Shown here piece after piece: positions 22,190-33,479 of a stretch of 64,000 bases of DNA. The stretch comes from Elymus sibiricus. Lineage: Eukaryota > Streptophyta > Magnoliopsida > Poales > Poaceae. The number at the start of each line of letters is the position of its first letter. Positions within the stretch are counted from its first letter, which is position 1. The position numbers and the translations under genes are program-made. The notes beneath the pieces were generated by a model. It searched no databases. It was not told the DNA's origin and worked only from the letters and a program-made list of their open reading frames with translations. The stretch covers positions 267,014,288-267,078,287 of the forward strand of contig CM077673.1 of assembly GCA_039707655.1 (NCBI GenBank), given 5' to 3'.

Positions 22190-24958
22190 GCGTGGTCCGG
22201 CTGATGCGCGCGAGGCGCTGTCGGGTGCGGTCTTGGAGTCCGCCGGCTGATGTGCGCGAGGCGCTGCCGGGGGCGGACGCGGGATCCGCCGGCTGAAGAG
22301 CGCGAGGCGCTGCCGGACATGGACGCGGGGTCCGCAGGCTGATGCGCGCGAGGCGCTGCCAGGGGCGGACGCGGGGTCCGTCGGCTGAAGAGCACGAGGC
22401 GCTGCCGTGCGCGGACGCGGGGTCCGCCGGTTGAAGGGCGCGAGGCGCTGCCGGACGCGGACACGGGGTCTGCCGGCTGATGGGCGCGAGGCGCTGCCGT
22501 GCGCGGACGCGGGGTCCGCCGGCTGATGGGCGCGAGGCGCTGCCGGACGCGGACGGGGGGTCTGCCGGCTGATGGGCGCGAGGCGCTGCCGGACGCGGAC
22601 GCGGGGTCCGCCGGCTGATGGGCGCGAGGCGCTGTCGGACGCGGACGCGGGGAACGCCGGCTGATGGGCGCGAGGCGCTGCCGGGAGTAGCTTCCGAGCC
22701 TTCGAGTGAGGAGGTTCATTGTTTTGACGCGCACGAGGCGGAGGGTGCCGAAGAGAGCCAGCGCGGCTCGGTGCTTGCGGAGCGCGCCGGCGCACCCGCT
22801 GGGTGTAGCCTTCGAGCCTCCGGTTGCTCGAAGGGGGGTCCAGCCGGTCGGGCCCGACCGACCAGGCATCGAGGCGGACGGGCAGTCGGGCGGGCTCTCC
22901 AGTCGGCCCGGTGTTGAAGCGGGTAGGCGGGCCGGGTCGCGTCTGGACGTCCGAGTGGCGAAGCAGGCGGACGGGCAGGTGGACGTCTTTTTCTTTTCTT
23001 CTCTTTGGCCAGCTGTGGGCAGCCGGACGCAAACTCTTTTTTTTGTTTTCTCTATCCGCCTCCACTTTGCCTTGCAGGAGACGGCTGAGGCGCGGGGGGA
23101 GCCGGCTGAGCCGGCAGGCGGCAGGACCGGGGCCGAGGCGCGCGCAGGGAGGCGGAGTGGTCGAGCCGGCAGGCGGCTGGGCCGGGATCCGAGGCGCGCG
23201 AGGGGGAGCCGGCCGAGGTGGCAGGTGGCCAGGCCGGGGCCGGGCCGGCGTGCGCGCTGAGGCGGAGCAGTCGAAGCCGGCGTGCGTGGGCGCGACAATG
23301 GCCGGCTGCGGCGGGAGCCGGCCACAGGGAGGCGGAGCCGGCGGTGTCATGCGGGGAAGAGCCGGTCCAGGGCGGAGCGGGGCGGAGCAGCTTCCGGCCG
23401 GGAGTGGCGAGCCGGCGACGCGGGGGCGCGAGGCCGGGTGCTGGATGATGGAGCTGAGCAGCTGACCGAGCCGGTGGCGGACGCGCGCACATAACAGAGC
23501 GGGCGAGGCCGGCAGGCGGCAGGGCCGGAGGCCCGGAAGCGGCCAGACGTGGGACGCGCGAGACGGCGGGACGGCGCGGACTCTCGCAAGACGCGGAGTC
23601 GGAGGAGGCCAGGCGCGAAGCGGAGCCGGCCGAATAGGCAATCCGGCAGGCGGGATGCGACCAGAGTCGGCGATGCGGAGAGGGCTGGGGGCGCAGAGAG
23701 GCCTGCGCAACGGGGCAGGCGTGCGGGAGATGGCGAGGCCGGCTGGCGGCGAGCCGGCGCGCGGGAGACGGCTAGGCCGGCTGGGAGCGAGCCGGCGGGC
23801 CGACGTAGCACCGCGGGCGGAAAGCACGCGCGTGGGAGCGGGCGCTCCCGGGGCCGGCGTGCTCGGGAGCGGAGCAGGCGGCCCGCCGGGGCGCGGACGC
23901 GGGCGGAAAGCACGCGCGGCGAGGCGCGCGTGGAGTGGAGTAGCCGGAGCTGGAGGGTGGCCGGACCGGCGCCGCGGTCGACGAGGCGACGAGGGGCCGG
24001 GCGCGGCCAGAGAAGCGCGCGGGGGCGGCCGGAACAGGGCGGAGGAGTGCGAGAGCGGGGGGGCCAGAGCGGCATGCAGGGGGACGGCGACGGGACCACC
24101 ACGCGGGTGCGCGGTCGCCGGGGGCCTGGAGGCCAGGGCGCGCAGCCGCGCAAGTGGAGCGGCGCCGGGGACGGCCGATGCGCGGGGCGGAGTCAACGCG
24201 GCACAACGGTCGCGACGGAGAGGCGAGGTGGTGAAGGGCGAGGCGGAACCGGCCGGAGGCGGGCCGGCCATCGGGTGCGCGGCAGCCGCCGCCCGGGGTG
24301 ACGAGCAGGGCGGCAGGCGCGGACTGCCAGGCGACCGGGTCGCGGGCAGGGTCCCGCGGCGACCGGCGACAACAGAGGATGGGCGCGCGGGGCGCAGGCA
24401 CGCAGCGGAGCGTGGACGAGCGGAGAGGCGTTCGGGAACGGCCCTGCTCGGGAGAGGGCTCGCGCGGTGGAGGACCAAGACGCGCGCGGGGACCTGGCGA
24501 ACGGTCGTGCCGGGGGACGGGAAGTCCGCCGGCTTTGCGCTGGAGGTGCAGCAGCGGCCGGACGTGCAGCGAGCCAGCGTGGTTGGTGGTGCAGCCGGCG
24601 TGGTGGAGGAGCGGATGTGGAGTAGTGCAGCCCCGCGGAGGCGTTGGGTCGCCAGCAGCGCGCGGGGCACGCACACACATCCACGGCCACGGCCATGGCC
24701 AGCAGCGACGGCCGCAGGTGGCGCGGCAAGCAGCAGCTGAGGGTCGCAGCAGCGAGAAATGACAGTAACAACGGCGGCGCGTCGGAACGAACTCGAGGTG
24801 GACGAGGCCAACGGCGACGCGGGGGCGCGCCGTCCCGCGTAGCCGCCCCGGGGGCGTGTTGACGTCGAGCCCCCGAGCGCCGACGGAGAGACGGCGGCAG
24901 CGCCGCGGTGGTGGCGACGAAAAGGGTCCCGCCCGGACCGCGGTTCCAGCAGCAGCAA
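21884..24958 (-). other. Very long GC-rich open frame in the LARD interior (1024 codons)
   Basis: The frame opens just after the primer-binding-like site and runs through array 2. Composition is extreme (Ala, Pro, Arg, Ser), other minus and plus frames of the same region are also long, and the repeated part shows a 46-residue period that simply mirrors three 46-bp units. No known domain is visible. It is most likely a product of high GC content; a translated product is not excluded. Confidence 0.2.
22190..22690. repeat. LARD tandem array 2 (46-bp units)
   Basis: About ten copies of the same 46-bp unit as array 1, with starts at for example 22442, 22488, 22534, 22580 and 22626. Because 46 is not a multiple of three, successive copies are read in rotating frames, yet no minus-strand stop arises. 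Confidence 0.9.
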
Positions 24959-24976
24959 GCCCCACGGTGGGTGCCA
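24959..24976 (-). promoter_or_regulatory. Primer-binding-like site of the LARD element
   Basis: On the minus strand, two bases after the LTR end, the sequence TGGCACCCACCGTGGGGC begins with TGG as tRNA-primed sites do. It sets the orientation of the element. The matching tRNA was not identified. Confidence 0.6.
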
Positions 24977-24978
24977 AC

Positions 24979-26199
24979 TGTCGTCGTTTTCTCACCGGGG
25001 GTACCCTGAGACGGCAGATGCCATGGGATGGCTTGAGAGGTGGGAGCAAGGCTTCAGTGGAGATCCGGGACGGGTATGCGGATAGCACGCGATGGTTTAC
25101 CCAGGTTCGGTGCTCTCCGGAGAGATAATACCCCTACTCCTGCATGTCTATATTTGAGGTGTATATGTAGTACAGGGTTGCTCCTGGAGCTGTGTATGAG
25201 GAGGAAGAGGTAGCTGTGAGCTCCTTACCTTGCCTCGTATGTATGCATGCGTGAGCATGAGTGAGAGGGAGAGGATGAGAAGAGGCCTCCCGTGAGTGTG
25301 TGGCTGCCTTTTGGAGGCTCCCCTGCTGCCTCTTATACAGGGAGGCCCAGGGGACAAGGGGTGGCCCACCGGCCAACTATCTACTATTGGAGATGACAAG
25401 TGATGCAGGCTACAGTGCGCCACTATTGGAGTGCAGTGAAGTGACGCGCGACGGGTGCACAGCGGGGCACTATTCACCAATAGTGCCCGACTGTAGCGGG
25501 GTGGCAGGCTCTGCAGTCCGTCAGCTACAGTGTCGTCAGCTCGTGTCCGACGGGACGCCTGGAGCTGACTTCGCCGGGCCGCAGCCGGCCAGGAGGAACC
25601 GGCCAGGAGGAGCCGGCCGGGCGGAGCCAGCCGGGAGGAGCCAGCCGGGCGGAGCCAGCCGGGAGGAGCCGGCCAGGAGGAGCCGGCCAGGAGGAGCCGG
25701 CCAGGAGGAGCCCGCCAGGAGGAGCCAGCCGGGAGGAGCCAGCCGGGAGGAGCCAGCCGGGCGGAGCCAGCCCCGGCCAGGAGGAGCCGGCCAGGAGGAG
25801 CCGCCCGGGCGGAGCCAGCCAGGAGGAGCCAGCCGGGCGGAGCCAGCCGGGAGGAGCCGGCCAGGAGGAGCCGGCCAGAAGGAGCCAGCCAGGAGGAGCT
25901 GGCCGGGAGGAGCCAGCCGGGAGGAGCCAGCCGGGCGGAGCCAGCCGGGAGGAGCCAGCCGGGCGGAGCTAGCCGGGCGGAGCCAGCCGAGAGGAGCCAG
26001 CCAGAAGGAGCCAGCCATGAGGAGCCAGCCGGGAGGAGCCAGCCGGGCGGAGCCAGCCGGGCCGCAGTTTTGTCTTCTGTCTTCACTTCTTCGTTCGTCT
26101 CGTTGATTCGCGGGGCTTGGCGTACCGGGGTTGGCTCCCCCGATGTTTTAAAATGTTGAGTCGTCTCCTTGAGCCTACCCGGGGGTAATCCCCCCGACA
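24979..26199 (-). repeat. 5' LTR of the LARD element
   Basis: It carries about 32 copies of the 15-bp minisatellite (about 25581-26064). The TATA box is changed to CTGTATAAG on the minus strand (25333-25341). Right flank GGATT. Confidence 0.9.
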
Positions 26200-27439
26200 G
26201 GATTGTTGGGAGGCTTTGGTGGATGGGTGGTGCACAGGCCAATGGCGAGCCGTCCACGACAATGCGAAGGACCGGCGTGCCCAAATGGTTGGTGTGCCAC
26301 ACCATCAAGGCAGCGCCAACTTATTTCAGTTCGAGCGGAACTGGGTATGTGGTTTGCTTCATTTTTCATGCAATTCATTCTTCATGCTAGCTTGAGCCCT
26401 TTGCTAATACTTTTTTCCTCTCTTTTAGGCAAAGCACAATAACAGGAAGGTGCCAGAGGTGTATGACCTCTATGCCATGGCCCATACTGCCTCGTACAAG
26501 AAGGCCAAGGCATTCTTTGAGTCTGACCTCGGTCATCTGGAAAACTTCACCAACATCTCCTCCCACCACAAGCTCGTGAGGTACAACAAGGAGGGGAAGG
26601 CGAGGAAAGGGGATGACTTTAACCCGAGCCAACATCCTTTCGATCCAGAGCTGATGATGATATCTGGTGGCGGCAAGCCCCATGGCTCGATAGCCATTGG
26701 AGATGGACTGATACGTTGTCCTCTCACTCTCCCGGAGATCAAGGCGCGCCAAACGAGCTCCTGTCCCGAGATAAGGCCTCCTCCACGGCCAGTCGATCTC
26801 GCCATCGAGGTTATTTATACGGACTAAGCTATCTTTCCTCCATTACATTGTGTGTGTGGCCATCGATGATCACAATGCTAACGAGGAGTGGTGTTGCAGG
26901 CTGCTATTCAGAGCGAGAGGACAAAAACCCCAAGCGCTTCTGGAGGAGAGGGACCGGTTGGCGGCGGAGCAGCAACTGGACACGGAGCAGAAGATGGATT
27001 GGTTGTTGGAAGAGGAGAGGGAACGGAACGAGGCGTCTCACCGGGCCATGTACGAGCTCTTCGTGGTAAGTTTCTTCTTCGTATTAGCCAAATCATGCAT
27101 GTAATGTTTGTTTCATTAGTAACTAATATGATTGACTTGTCAAAACCAAATGTGCAGTCTATGTGCGAGAAGACCGGTCAGACCACTCTGCCGATGCCAG
27201 TCATTACCGCGGCGGGAACGGTGAGTTTCATTTGAATGGTCATTAGTTACTAGTCTTAACATTTGAGTGTCATCATGCTAACGAGGCATTGCAAATGATC
27301 TTTGGTGCAGCATAACTCCCGAGCCACATCGCACGGCCCTTCTCCAGGGCATCCTTCTCGAGGTGAAACCGGCCCGAGTAACCGTGGTGCTTCACCTCCG
27401 TGATGACGAGGACGGTAAGTTTTCTCTAGTGTTTTGCAT

Positions 27440-27954
27440 AACAAATGCATACTTAGCTTCGTACATGCTAGTTAGCCTAATATGCCACTCACTTGGCCCA
27501 TTTTCCCAAAGAAAGACATACTTAGCTAATTATCCTCCAAAATGACATAATTTAGCTTATTTACTTCATATATGACATAATTAGCTTAGTTAGGTCAGAA
27601 ATAGCACAATTACCTTGGTTAGGTCATAAATGACCTATACTTAGCTTGTTTTCCTCCAAATTGACATAATAAGCTTAGTTAGCTCAAAAATGGCATAATT
27701 ACCTAAGTTAGCTTAATAATGACCTAATACTTGCCCTATTTACCTAAGTTAGCTCCTTTTCTCCATCTTCTACTCCTCCTCCTCCTCATCCTCCTCCTTC
27801 TTCTTCTAGTCTTCTTCTTCTTCTTCTTCTTCTTCTTCTTCTTCTAGTCTTCTTCTTCTTCTAGTCTTCTTCTTCTTGTTCTTTTAGTATTCTTCTTCTT
27901 CTTCTTCTTCTTCTTCTTCTTCTTCTAACTGTCTTAATTACTTCATTTTTTGCA
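27440..27954 (+). repeat. Repetitive last intron of CACTA ORF1
   Basis: Degenerate tandem copies of an ATGACATAATTAGCTTAGTTAGGTC-like unit of about 30-60 bp (to about 27770) are followed by a TTC/CTC microsatellite (27771-27930) interrupted by TAG triplets. Confidence 0.75.
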
Positions 27955-28262
27955 GATTTGATTCACTTGGAAGCTACCAATTGATGGACTGCTAGTGTTT
28001 ACTTTCTGTTTTCATTGATGGAAGCTAGCAGATTTGATGAACAATGTGAAAATATGTGTGTATATATGGATGAACAATGTGAAGCTATGTATTTTGCTAG
28101 CCTATGTGTTCTCTTGTTAAATATTTAATGATGATGTTGGATACATGGCCTATGCCTCTTTCATAATGATGTTGGATACATGGCCTATGGCTCTTTATGA
28201 AACTATGTATATATATCAAATATGTGATGTGCAAATGCAGGGAATTAACAGAAACAAACATA

Positions 28263-28782
28263 AAAGGGGCCATACATGCACTTTGCCGTCTGCCAGCGGA
28301 CGGCAAAGCCCTTTGCCGTCTGCCAGCCGACGGCAAAGGTGCCATGTGGCAGCAGCCTGTGCAACCTGGGATCACCAGGTCTGACTCATTTGGTCACTTT
28401 GTCGTCCGCTGGCAGACGGCAAAGATAGGCCCAACAGACGGCAAAGTTTGGGCAGGGGGTGACGTGCTGTCGCCGGAATGATGACGTCACGGGCTGACGG
28501 CAAAGTTTACCGTCTGCTGGCTGACGGCAAAGTATGCCGTTAGCCACCTAACGTGGCTAACAGCAATACGTTGCCGTCCATGGCCTTTACCGTCAGCTAG
28601 CTGAGGGTAAATCAACCTTGCCGTCAGCTGTGCGCTGGCTGACGGCAAACAAGCTCATTGCCGGCACCAGCAGTGCCAAAACTGGTGCCGTCAGCCAGCT
28701 GCTGGCAAAGATCTTTGCCGTCCGTGGTATGTTCCTTTCCCGTCAGCCATGGCGGACGGCAAAGAACCTGATTCCTATAGTG
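28263..28782. repeat. Subterminal repeats and 3' TIR of the CACTA element
   Basis: About fifteen GACGGCAAAG-type motifs in both orientations; such repeats are transposase-binding sites in CACTA families. The TIR ends at 28782 and CAT (28783-28785) may be the target duplication, which cannot be verified because the left end is lost. Confidence 0.85.
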
Positions 28783-28785
28783 CAT

Positions 28786-29261
28786 GTCGTAGTGAGGCGC
28801 CAGGGAAAGGACCTCGAGGTCCGGCAGCGAGGAGCTCTGATAGTGCATTAGACCGACACAATGTACCATGACCAGAGAAGATGAGCAGAAAAGCAAGACA
28901 TGACCACAAGTTTCACCAAATTAATGACCTTATATTGCATCACAAATTCGAGAGAAAGCTCAAAGTTTTTATGAGCAAAAAGAAATCCGAAGAAGACGAT
29001 GGTCTCTAAAGTCTAGACTCAAATGAAAGATCACAGTGATTGATCTTTGGACTGTAGAACTGATATAAATGAATTTTATAGCTTAGAGAAAGCAGAGTAC
29101 ATTGAAGAGTGTGAGTGAACTAGATTGTGTATTTGGTTTTCAAAATACCACTCGTTCGATTTTCGACCGACAGTACATGTTTCATCCGTCTTATCCACAA
29201 AAAAGTAACATCCCTCTCTTTTGCCAGGTTTCCTGGTTCTTCAACATTTTAGGTTACTTTA
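28786..29261. other. Unassigned low-repeat sequence
   Basis: No element or gene recognised. It may be original host DNA between insertions. Confidence 0.3.
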
Positions 29262-29697
29262 GGGCATCTCCAACGTCGACACACAAATTTTATCCCACGT
29301 CCGTCTGCGGACAATGGGACTAGTCCGTGGACACGGATGCTGGAGGCGGCCATCCAGCGCTGCCCGCATATATTTCAACATAAATTGAAATAAATGGACA
29401 AAATCTGTGCAAACACGGGGAATTTCAAATATACCAGAAGGGATTCATGCTAACATAGCGTATTTCATATAAACATGACGGAATTCATTAAAGCTGGAGG
29501 TTGTAGGCCATGTCGGCCTGCTCCTCACGAAACTGGTCCTCCCGCTCACCCCGCACCATGTCCATGTAATGGGCATGGGCCTCGCCGATGGTCATGGTGC
29601 AATGTATTAGCGAGGAGGATGACGCTGACTCGTTGTTGGTCGAGTCCTCCATTGGGACGTCATCTACCTCCAGTTGCCTGCCGGCCTGCCTGCCAGC
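29262..29697. mobile_element. Harbinger-like DNA transposon fragment
   Basis: It begins GGGCATCTCCAACG directly after TTA (29259-29261), matching the TIR start and TTA target of PIF/Harbinger elements. The right part is cut off by an LTR at 29698. A coding remnant lies on the minus strand. Confidence 0.55.
29488..29697 (-). pseudogene. C-terminal protein fragment of the Harbinger-like element
   Basis: The minus-strand frame contains MEDSTNNESASSSS and HYMDMVRGERE, and ends EQADMAYNLQL with TAA at 29488-29490. The N-terminal part is removed by the LTR insertion. Proteins with such an acidic helical tail accompany wheat Harbinger-type elements, from memory; function not assigned. Confidence 0.5.
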
Positions 29698-31024
29698 TGA
29701 TACGTGCCAAACGTATCTACTTCTGCAAACACTTTTGCTCTTTTTTGGACTCTAATTTACATGATTTGAATGAAACTAATCTGGACTGGCGCTATTTTCA
29801 ATTGAACTACCATGGTGCTATTTTTGTGCAGAAATAAAAGTTCTCGGATTGGGTTGAAAATTTACGGAGATTATTGCTAGAATATATAAAAAATATTGGC
29901 GACGATATCTGCTGGAGGGGGGCCACCCAGGAGCCACGAGCACAGGGGGCACACCCACCTCCTAGCGCGCCCTCTATGAGCTCGTGCGTCCCACGACCCT
30001 CCGTGTACCACAACTCCAACTCCATAAGTACCGTATTACGGATAAAAAATCAAGGAGAAACTTTCATCACGTTTTGCGAGACGGAGCCCCCGCCACCTGT
30101 TCTTCTTCACCGGGAGGACTGATCAAGAGTCTGTTTGGAGCTTTGTAGAGGGGGATTCATCATTGTTGTCATCACCAACCCTTCTCCATCAACAATTCCA
30201 TGATTCTCACCATCGGGAGTGAGAAATTCCTTGGTAGGCTTGTTGGACGGTGATGGAGTTGGTTGAGATTTGTCATGTAATCGAGTCAATTTGTTAGGGC
30301 TTGATCCCTAGTATCCACTATGTTCTGAGATTGATGTTGCTATGACTTTGCTATGCTTACTGCTTTTCACTAGGGCTCGAGTGCCATGATTTTAGATTTG
30401 AACCTATTATGTTTCCATGAATATGAGAGTGTTTTTATCCTACCTTGCAAGTTGTATGCACCTATTATGTGCTATGATTCGTATACCCCAAAGTAACAAT
30501 TGTTCGGATCATCTCCAATGATGACCGTAGTATGAATCCCTTCTGCCACGGAAGGGTAGGAAAAAAGATGTCATGCAAGTTCTTATTATACGAACGTATG
30601 ACTATATAGGGAGAACATGCCTACATTACATTATGAACTAGAGCTAGTTCTGTGTCGCTCTAGGTTGTGACTGTTACATGATGATTGTCATCCAACACAA
30701 ATATCCATCGCTGATCCAATGCCTATGCTTTTCGCATATTGATCTTTGCTAACTTACTATTCCTGTTGCTGTTACAATCATCACAAACTGCTACGGTTAC
30801 TGTTCCTGTTACTATTGCTACTATTACTGAAACTATCAAACCTATAAAACTACTGTGTTACTAAACATTTTGCTGCAATAAGATATTTTCAGGTGTGGTT
30901 GAATTGACAACTCAACTGCAAAGGCTCATAAGTAATCTTTGGCTCCCATTGTGTCGATTCAACAAATTTGGGTGAAATACTACCCTCAAAGACTGTCGCG
31001 ATCCGCTATACTTGTGAGTTATCA
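29698..31024 (+). repeat. 5' LTR of Gypsy element F
   Basis: Starts TGATACGTGCC and ends GAGTTATCA immediately before a primer-binding site. It contains a diverged copy of the GC-rich inverted repeat (about 29916-29995). It cuts the Harbinger-like fragment. No matching 3' LTR is present. Confidence 0.75.
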
Positions 31025-31034
31025 AGACCTTTTT

Positions 31035-31052
31035 TGGTGCCGTTGTCGGGGA
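31035..31052 (+). promoter_or_regulatory. Primer-binding site of element F
   Basis: TGGTGCCGTTGTCGGGGA, two C-to-T steps from the TGGCGCCGTTGCCGGGGA site of element C at 36864. Confidence 0.7.
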
Positions 31053-31098
31053 ACAAAGCCCTATTTATTGAGTTCAATTGGGATATCTGTTGATCACT

Positions 31099-31305
31099 AT
31101 GAAGAACCTGAAAGACGCTAAGACTAAGATCGTACCCTCCAAGACAAGGGGAAGTAAGGAACTGTCATCTAGGTCCGCACTTGATTCACCTTCTATATTG
31201 AGTAGGCTTGCGACACCTCCACCCGCTGTTCACTCTGATATGTCGCAAGTAATTGATGATGCTACTTCTGTTATAAATGAAACTTGTGATGATGGTAGTA
31301 CTTTG
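31099..31305 (+). pseudogene. gag start of Gypsy element F, truncated
   Basis: The frame starts MKNLKDAKTKIV and runs 69 codons until LTR G begins at 31306, where a stop is created by the junction. It is the N-terminal end of a Gypsy gag protein; everything downstream is lost. Confidence 0.55.
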
Positions 31306-31972
31306 TGATACGTCTCCAATGCATCGATAATTTATGAAGTATTCATGCCATGTTCACCTATGTTTACAATACTTTTATATGGTTTTGGTGCACTTTATAT
31401 GATTTAATTGGAACTAACCCGGACTGACATTGTTTTCAGCAGAATTACCGTGGTGTTGTATTTTTGTGCAAAAAATGGAAGTTCTCGGAACCGCCCGAAT
31501 CTTTTTGGATTTTTTGTGGAACATACGAGCAAAACTAGAGCGAAGAACCACTGGAGGGGGCCACCAGCTACTCCCAAGCCATCAGGGCACGCCTGGGGGG
31601 GGGGGGGTATGGCACCCTGATGGATTGGGACCACCCCGTGGCTCCGTTTTGCGTGATTCCAATGCTGAAAAATCCTATAAGTAGAGAAACCCTCAGAAAT
31701 TAACCGGGACTCTCCGCTCCGCCGCCGCAAATCTCTGTATCGAAGAAAAACTCATCTCGAGAGAAAACAGAGAAGAAAATAGAGAGAGAGATCCAATCTC
31801 GGAGGGGCTCTCGCCCCTCCAGGAGCCATGGAGGCCAAGGACCAGAGGGGCGAACCTCTCCCCATCTAGGGAGAGGCCATGGATGAGGAGGCCGAATGGG
31901 GAGACTCTCTCCGTCACTCTTCCGGTGGCGCCGGAGTGCCGCTGGAGGAACCATGCATCGCAGCGGTGATCA
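31306..31972 (+). repeat. Truncated LTR of Gypsy element G
   Basis: Starts TGATACGTCTCCAATGC; the middle resembles LTR F and LTR C (hairpin at about 31561-31633 with a 13-G run, then a GGAGCCATGGAGGCCAAGG stretch). It ends where transposon D begins. Confidence 0.7.
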
Positions 31973-32760
31973 CACTAGTGCAGCGACGTGCTATACAAAC
32001 AGTTTTTAACCCCTTTCCGCGACGTACTTTGGAATCGTCGCCTTGCATGTGTGGGCGATTGGGGGGGTCCATCCCACACGACACAGAACAATTGTCGGCG
32101 ATGGTGTCCAACGAACACAAACGTTTGGCAAAACTAAGCGTATGGGATGTCCGCATCTATCACAAACGAGAGTCACTGGTCAACCGTTTGAGATATGGTG
32201 GACTTCCCACACGGCCCATCCTTGCAACTCGTGTGAGATCACACTAACATCGCACGCGCTATTCTGTGGCTCACCGTTTACGATGTGCACCGAATCACAA
32301 ACAGTTCACGATTATAAAGCGTGTATGATAAGGGGTATATCAAAAACACTTATATTGGACGAACCGTTTGCGATATTTTAACTAAGACGATAATTTAAAC
32401 GTCGTACAAGTATCAGATAAGTTTAAAAAACATCCGAATGTTGTACTCGCGTCCGACAGGAGAAGTATCGCACGCGTTATTCTGTGGTCCAACGTTTGCG
32501 ATGCATATTACATCACAACAAGTTTATCATTTTAAATTGTGTGCGACAGAGATTCTATCACCAACGTTGAATTCGGTTGCACCGTTTGTTATTTTATCTG
32601 AAATCACACGCGGTTTGCAAACGGCAACTGTGTGCATGGGCGCACACGTTTTCTATCTGTGAAATGTGTCAGATCATGAGGTATATCACAAACGTTGAGA
32701 CACAAGCCATGTGCGACGTATTGACCCCTAGAGCATTTTTTTATTATTTGAATTGCTACA
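31973..32760. repeat. Left subterminal repeat region of transposon D
   Basis: Roughly fifteen copies of ACAAACG or CGTTTGCGA-like motifs in both orientations. No coding sequence. Confidence 0.6.
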
Positions 32761-33379
32761 ATTTAAAATTGTACATAATTTGAATTTGAAAGTAGGGAAT
32801 AGCTTTTTACATATGCCTAGATAGGTTCATCAACCAATGCATTATTCCATTCACAGGTACATACGTTCATGAATTACGTCAATGAAAAATTACATAAGCA
32901 CCAAATAAAGAATGATGAATGACGGTTCAATACTTGTATTAAAGACAGCAAAGAAAGAGGCAAAGATATTCTGATTGCTGTAAAAGGTGAAGTGGAATGC
33001 CCGTAGTGTGCCCTCCTCCATGTTGTATGCACACACAGCTCTAGCCCAATCCCTTGTGATGGCCGACCACCCATCCTTCAATATCTTCATGACTTCCAGA
33101 TAGTCATTCTAGTCTGGTAGAAATACATGTAAATTTGCATGTCCAACAATCATGTAATTTGAGAGGTGATCTTGGGTAGACTGCGTTGGGAAACACAACA
33201 AAGGAAAAAGATACAGAGATTGTCATCTAACAACTCATTATGTGCAGTAAAAAGGGTACATAATTCCGAGTTAATATACTTCATATAACTGTTGTCTTGG
33301 ACAAACTGTAAATAAATAGTTTAATTGCCACATTTTGAGCCATTGTGCTAGCAATCTTTATTAGTCACCTCACATGATG
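32761..33379. other. AT-rich interior of transposon D, no gene seen
   Basis: It may be 3' flanking or intron sequence of the minus-strand gene. A minus-strand open stretch near 32890-33090 shows no recognisable domain. Confidence 0.3.
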
Positions 33380-33469
33380 CTCTCTCCGTCCCACTATATA
33401 AGATCTAATTACATCCAATGCACTAACATATTGGATGTATTAGCGTCTTATATTATGGGGTGGAGGGAG
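33380..33469. mobile_element. Stowaway-type MITE
   Basis: A 90-bp inverted repeat element. The left TIR reads CTCTCTCCGTCCCACTATATAAGA and the right is the near complement ending GGAGGGAG, followed by TA (33470-33471), the expected target. The left TA has changed to TG. Stowaway MITEs are Tc1/Mariner-type and have no genes. Confidence 0.85.
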
Positions 33470-33479
33470 TATAGCCATG

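Larger units (their letters stand above)
19285..26199 (-). mobile_element. Non-autonomous LTR element (LARD-type) nested in CACTA ORF1
   Basis: It is bounded by perfect 5-bp target duplications GGATT (19280-19284 and 26200-26204). LTRs are 19285-20275 (991 bp) and 24979-26199 (1221 bp), starting TGTCG and ending CGACA on the plus strand. A TATA box in each LTR and a primer-binding-like site next to the right LTR both point to minus orientation. The 4.7-kb interior has no gag, RT or integrase and is very GC-rich with tandem repeats, so the element needs enzymes from another element. Confidence 0.9.
17958..27984 (+). pseudogene. CACTA ORF1 (TnpA-type accessory gene), split by LTR element
   Basis: The ATG at 17958 begins MVGAGPERVTTRARG. 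Exons are inferred from GT...AG borders and family resemblance: 17958-18598, 18673-18892, 18971-19164, 19251-19284 joined to 26205-26344, 26429-26809, 26900-27064, 27158-27222, 27311-27416 and about 27955-27984. Joining across the nested element restores an open exon reading WCADKMDCWEALVDGW, which proves the insertion site. Later parts include KARKGDDFNPSQHPFDPE and a Glu/Arg-rich coiled coil (EERDRLAAEQQL). Lesions: TAG at 18297 and 18402, and frameshifts in the exons at 18971 and 26900. Proteins at this position bind subterminal repeats in some CACTA families; here that is inference. Confidence 0.75.
14691..28782 (+). mobile_element. CACTA DNA transposon, 5'-truncated, with nested LTR element
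   Basis: It holds a TNP2-type transposase gene, a second multi-exon gene (ORF1) and a 3' end made of GACGGCAAAG/CTTTGCCGTC subterminal repeats. The last bases (CCTATAGTG, ending 28782) give CACTATAGG on the other strand, a CACTA terminus. The left end and first transposase exons are missing. A 6.9-kb LTR element interrupts ORF1. The pattern resembles the Caspar-type CACTA elements of wheat; name unchecked. Confidence 0.88.

Noticed and set aside
20480..22690. CRISPR-like regular repeats
   Set aside because: Units are contiguous 46-bp copies without spacers, in a plant retroelement.
22706..24762. Several long plus-strand frames in the LARD interior
   Set aside because: GC content is so high that all frames are open; no domain, start context or codon pattern favours any of them.
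28786..28860. Minus-strand SSLPDLEVLSLA stretch resembling a leucine-rich repeat
   Set aside because: One short motif next to a transposon end with no further repeats is not enough to call a resistance-gene fragment.
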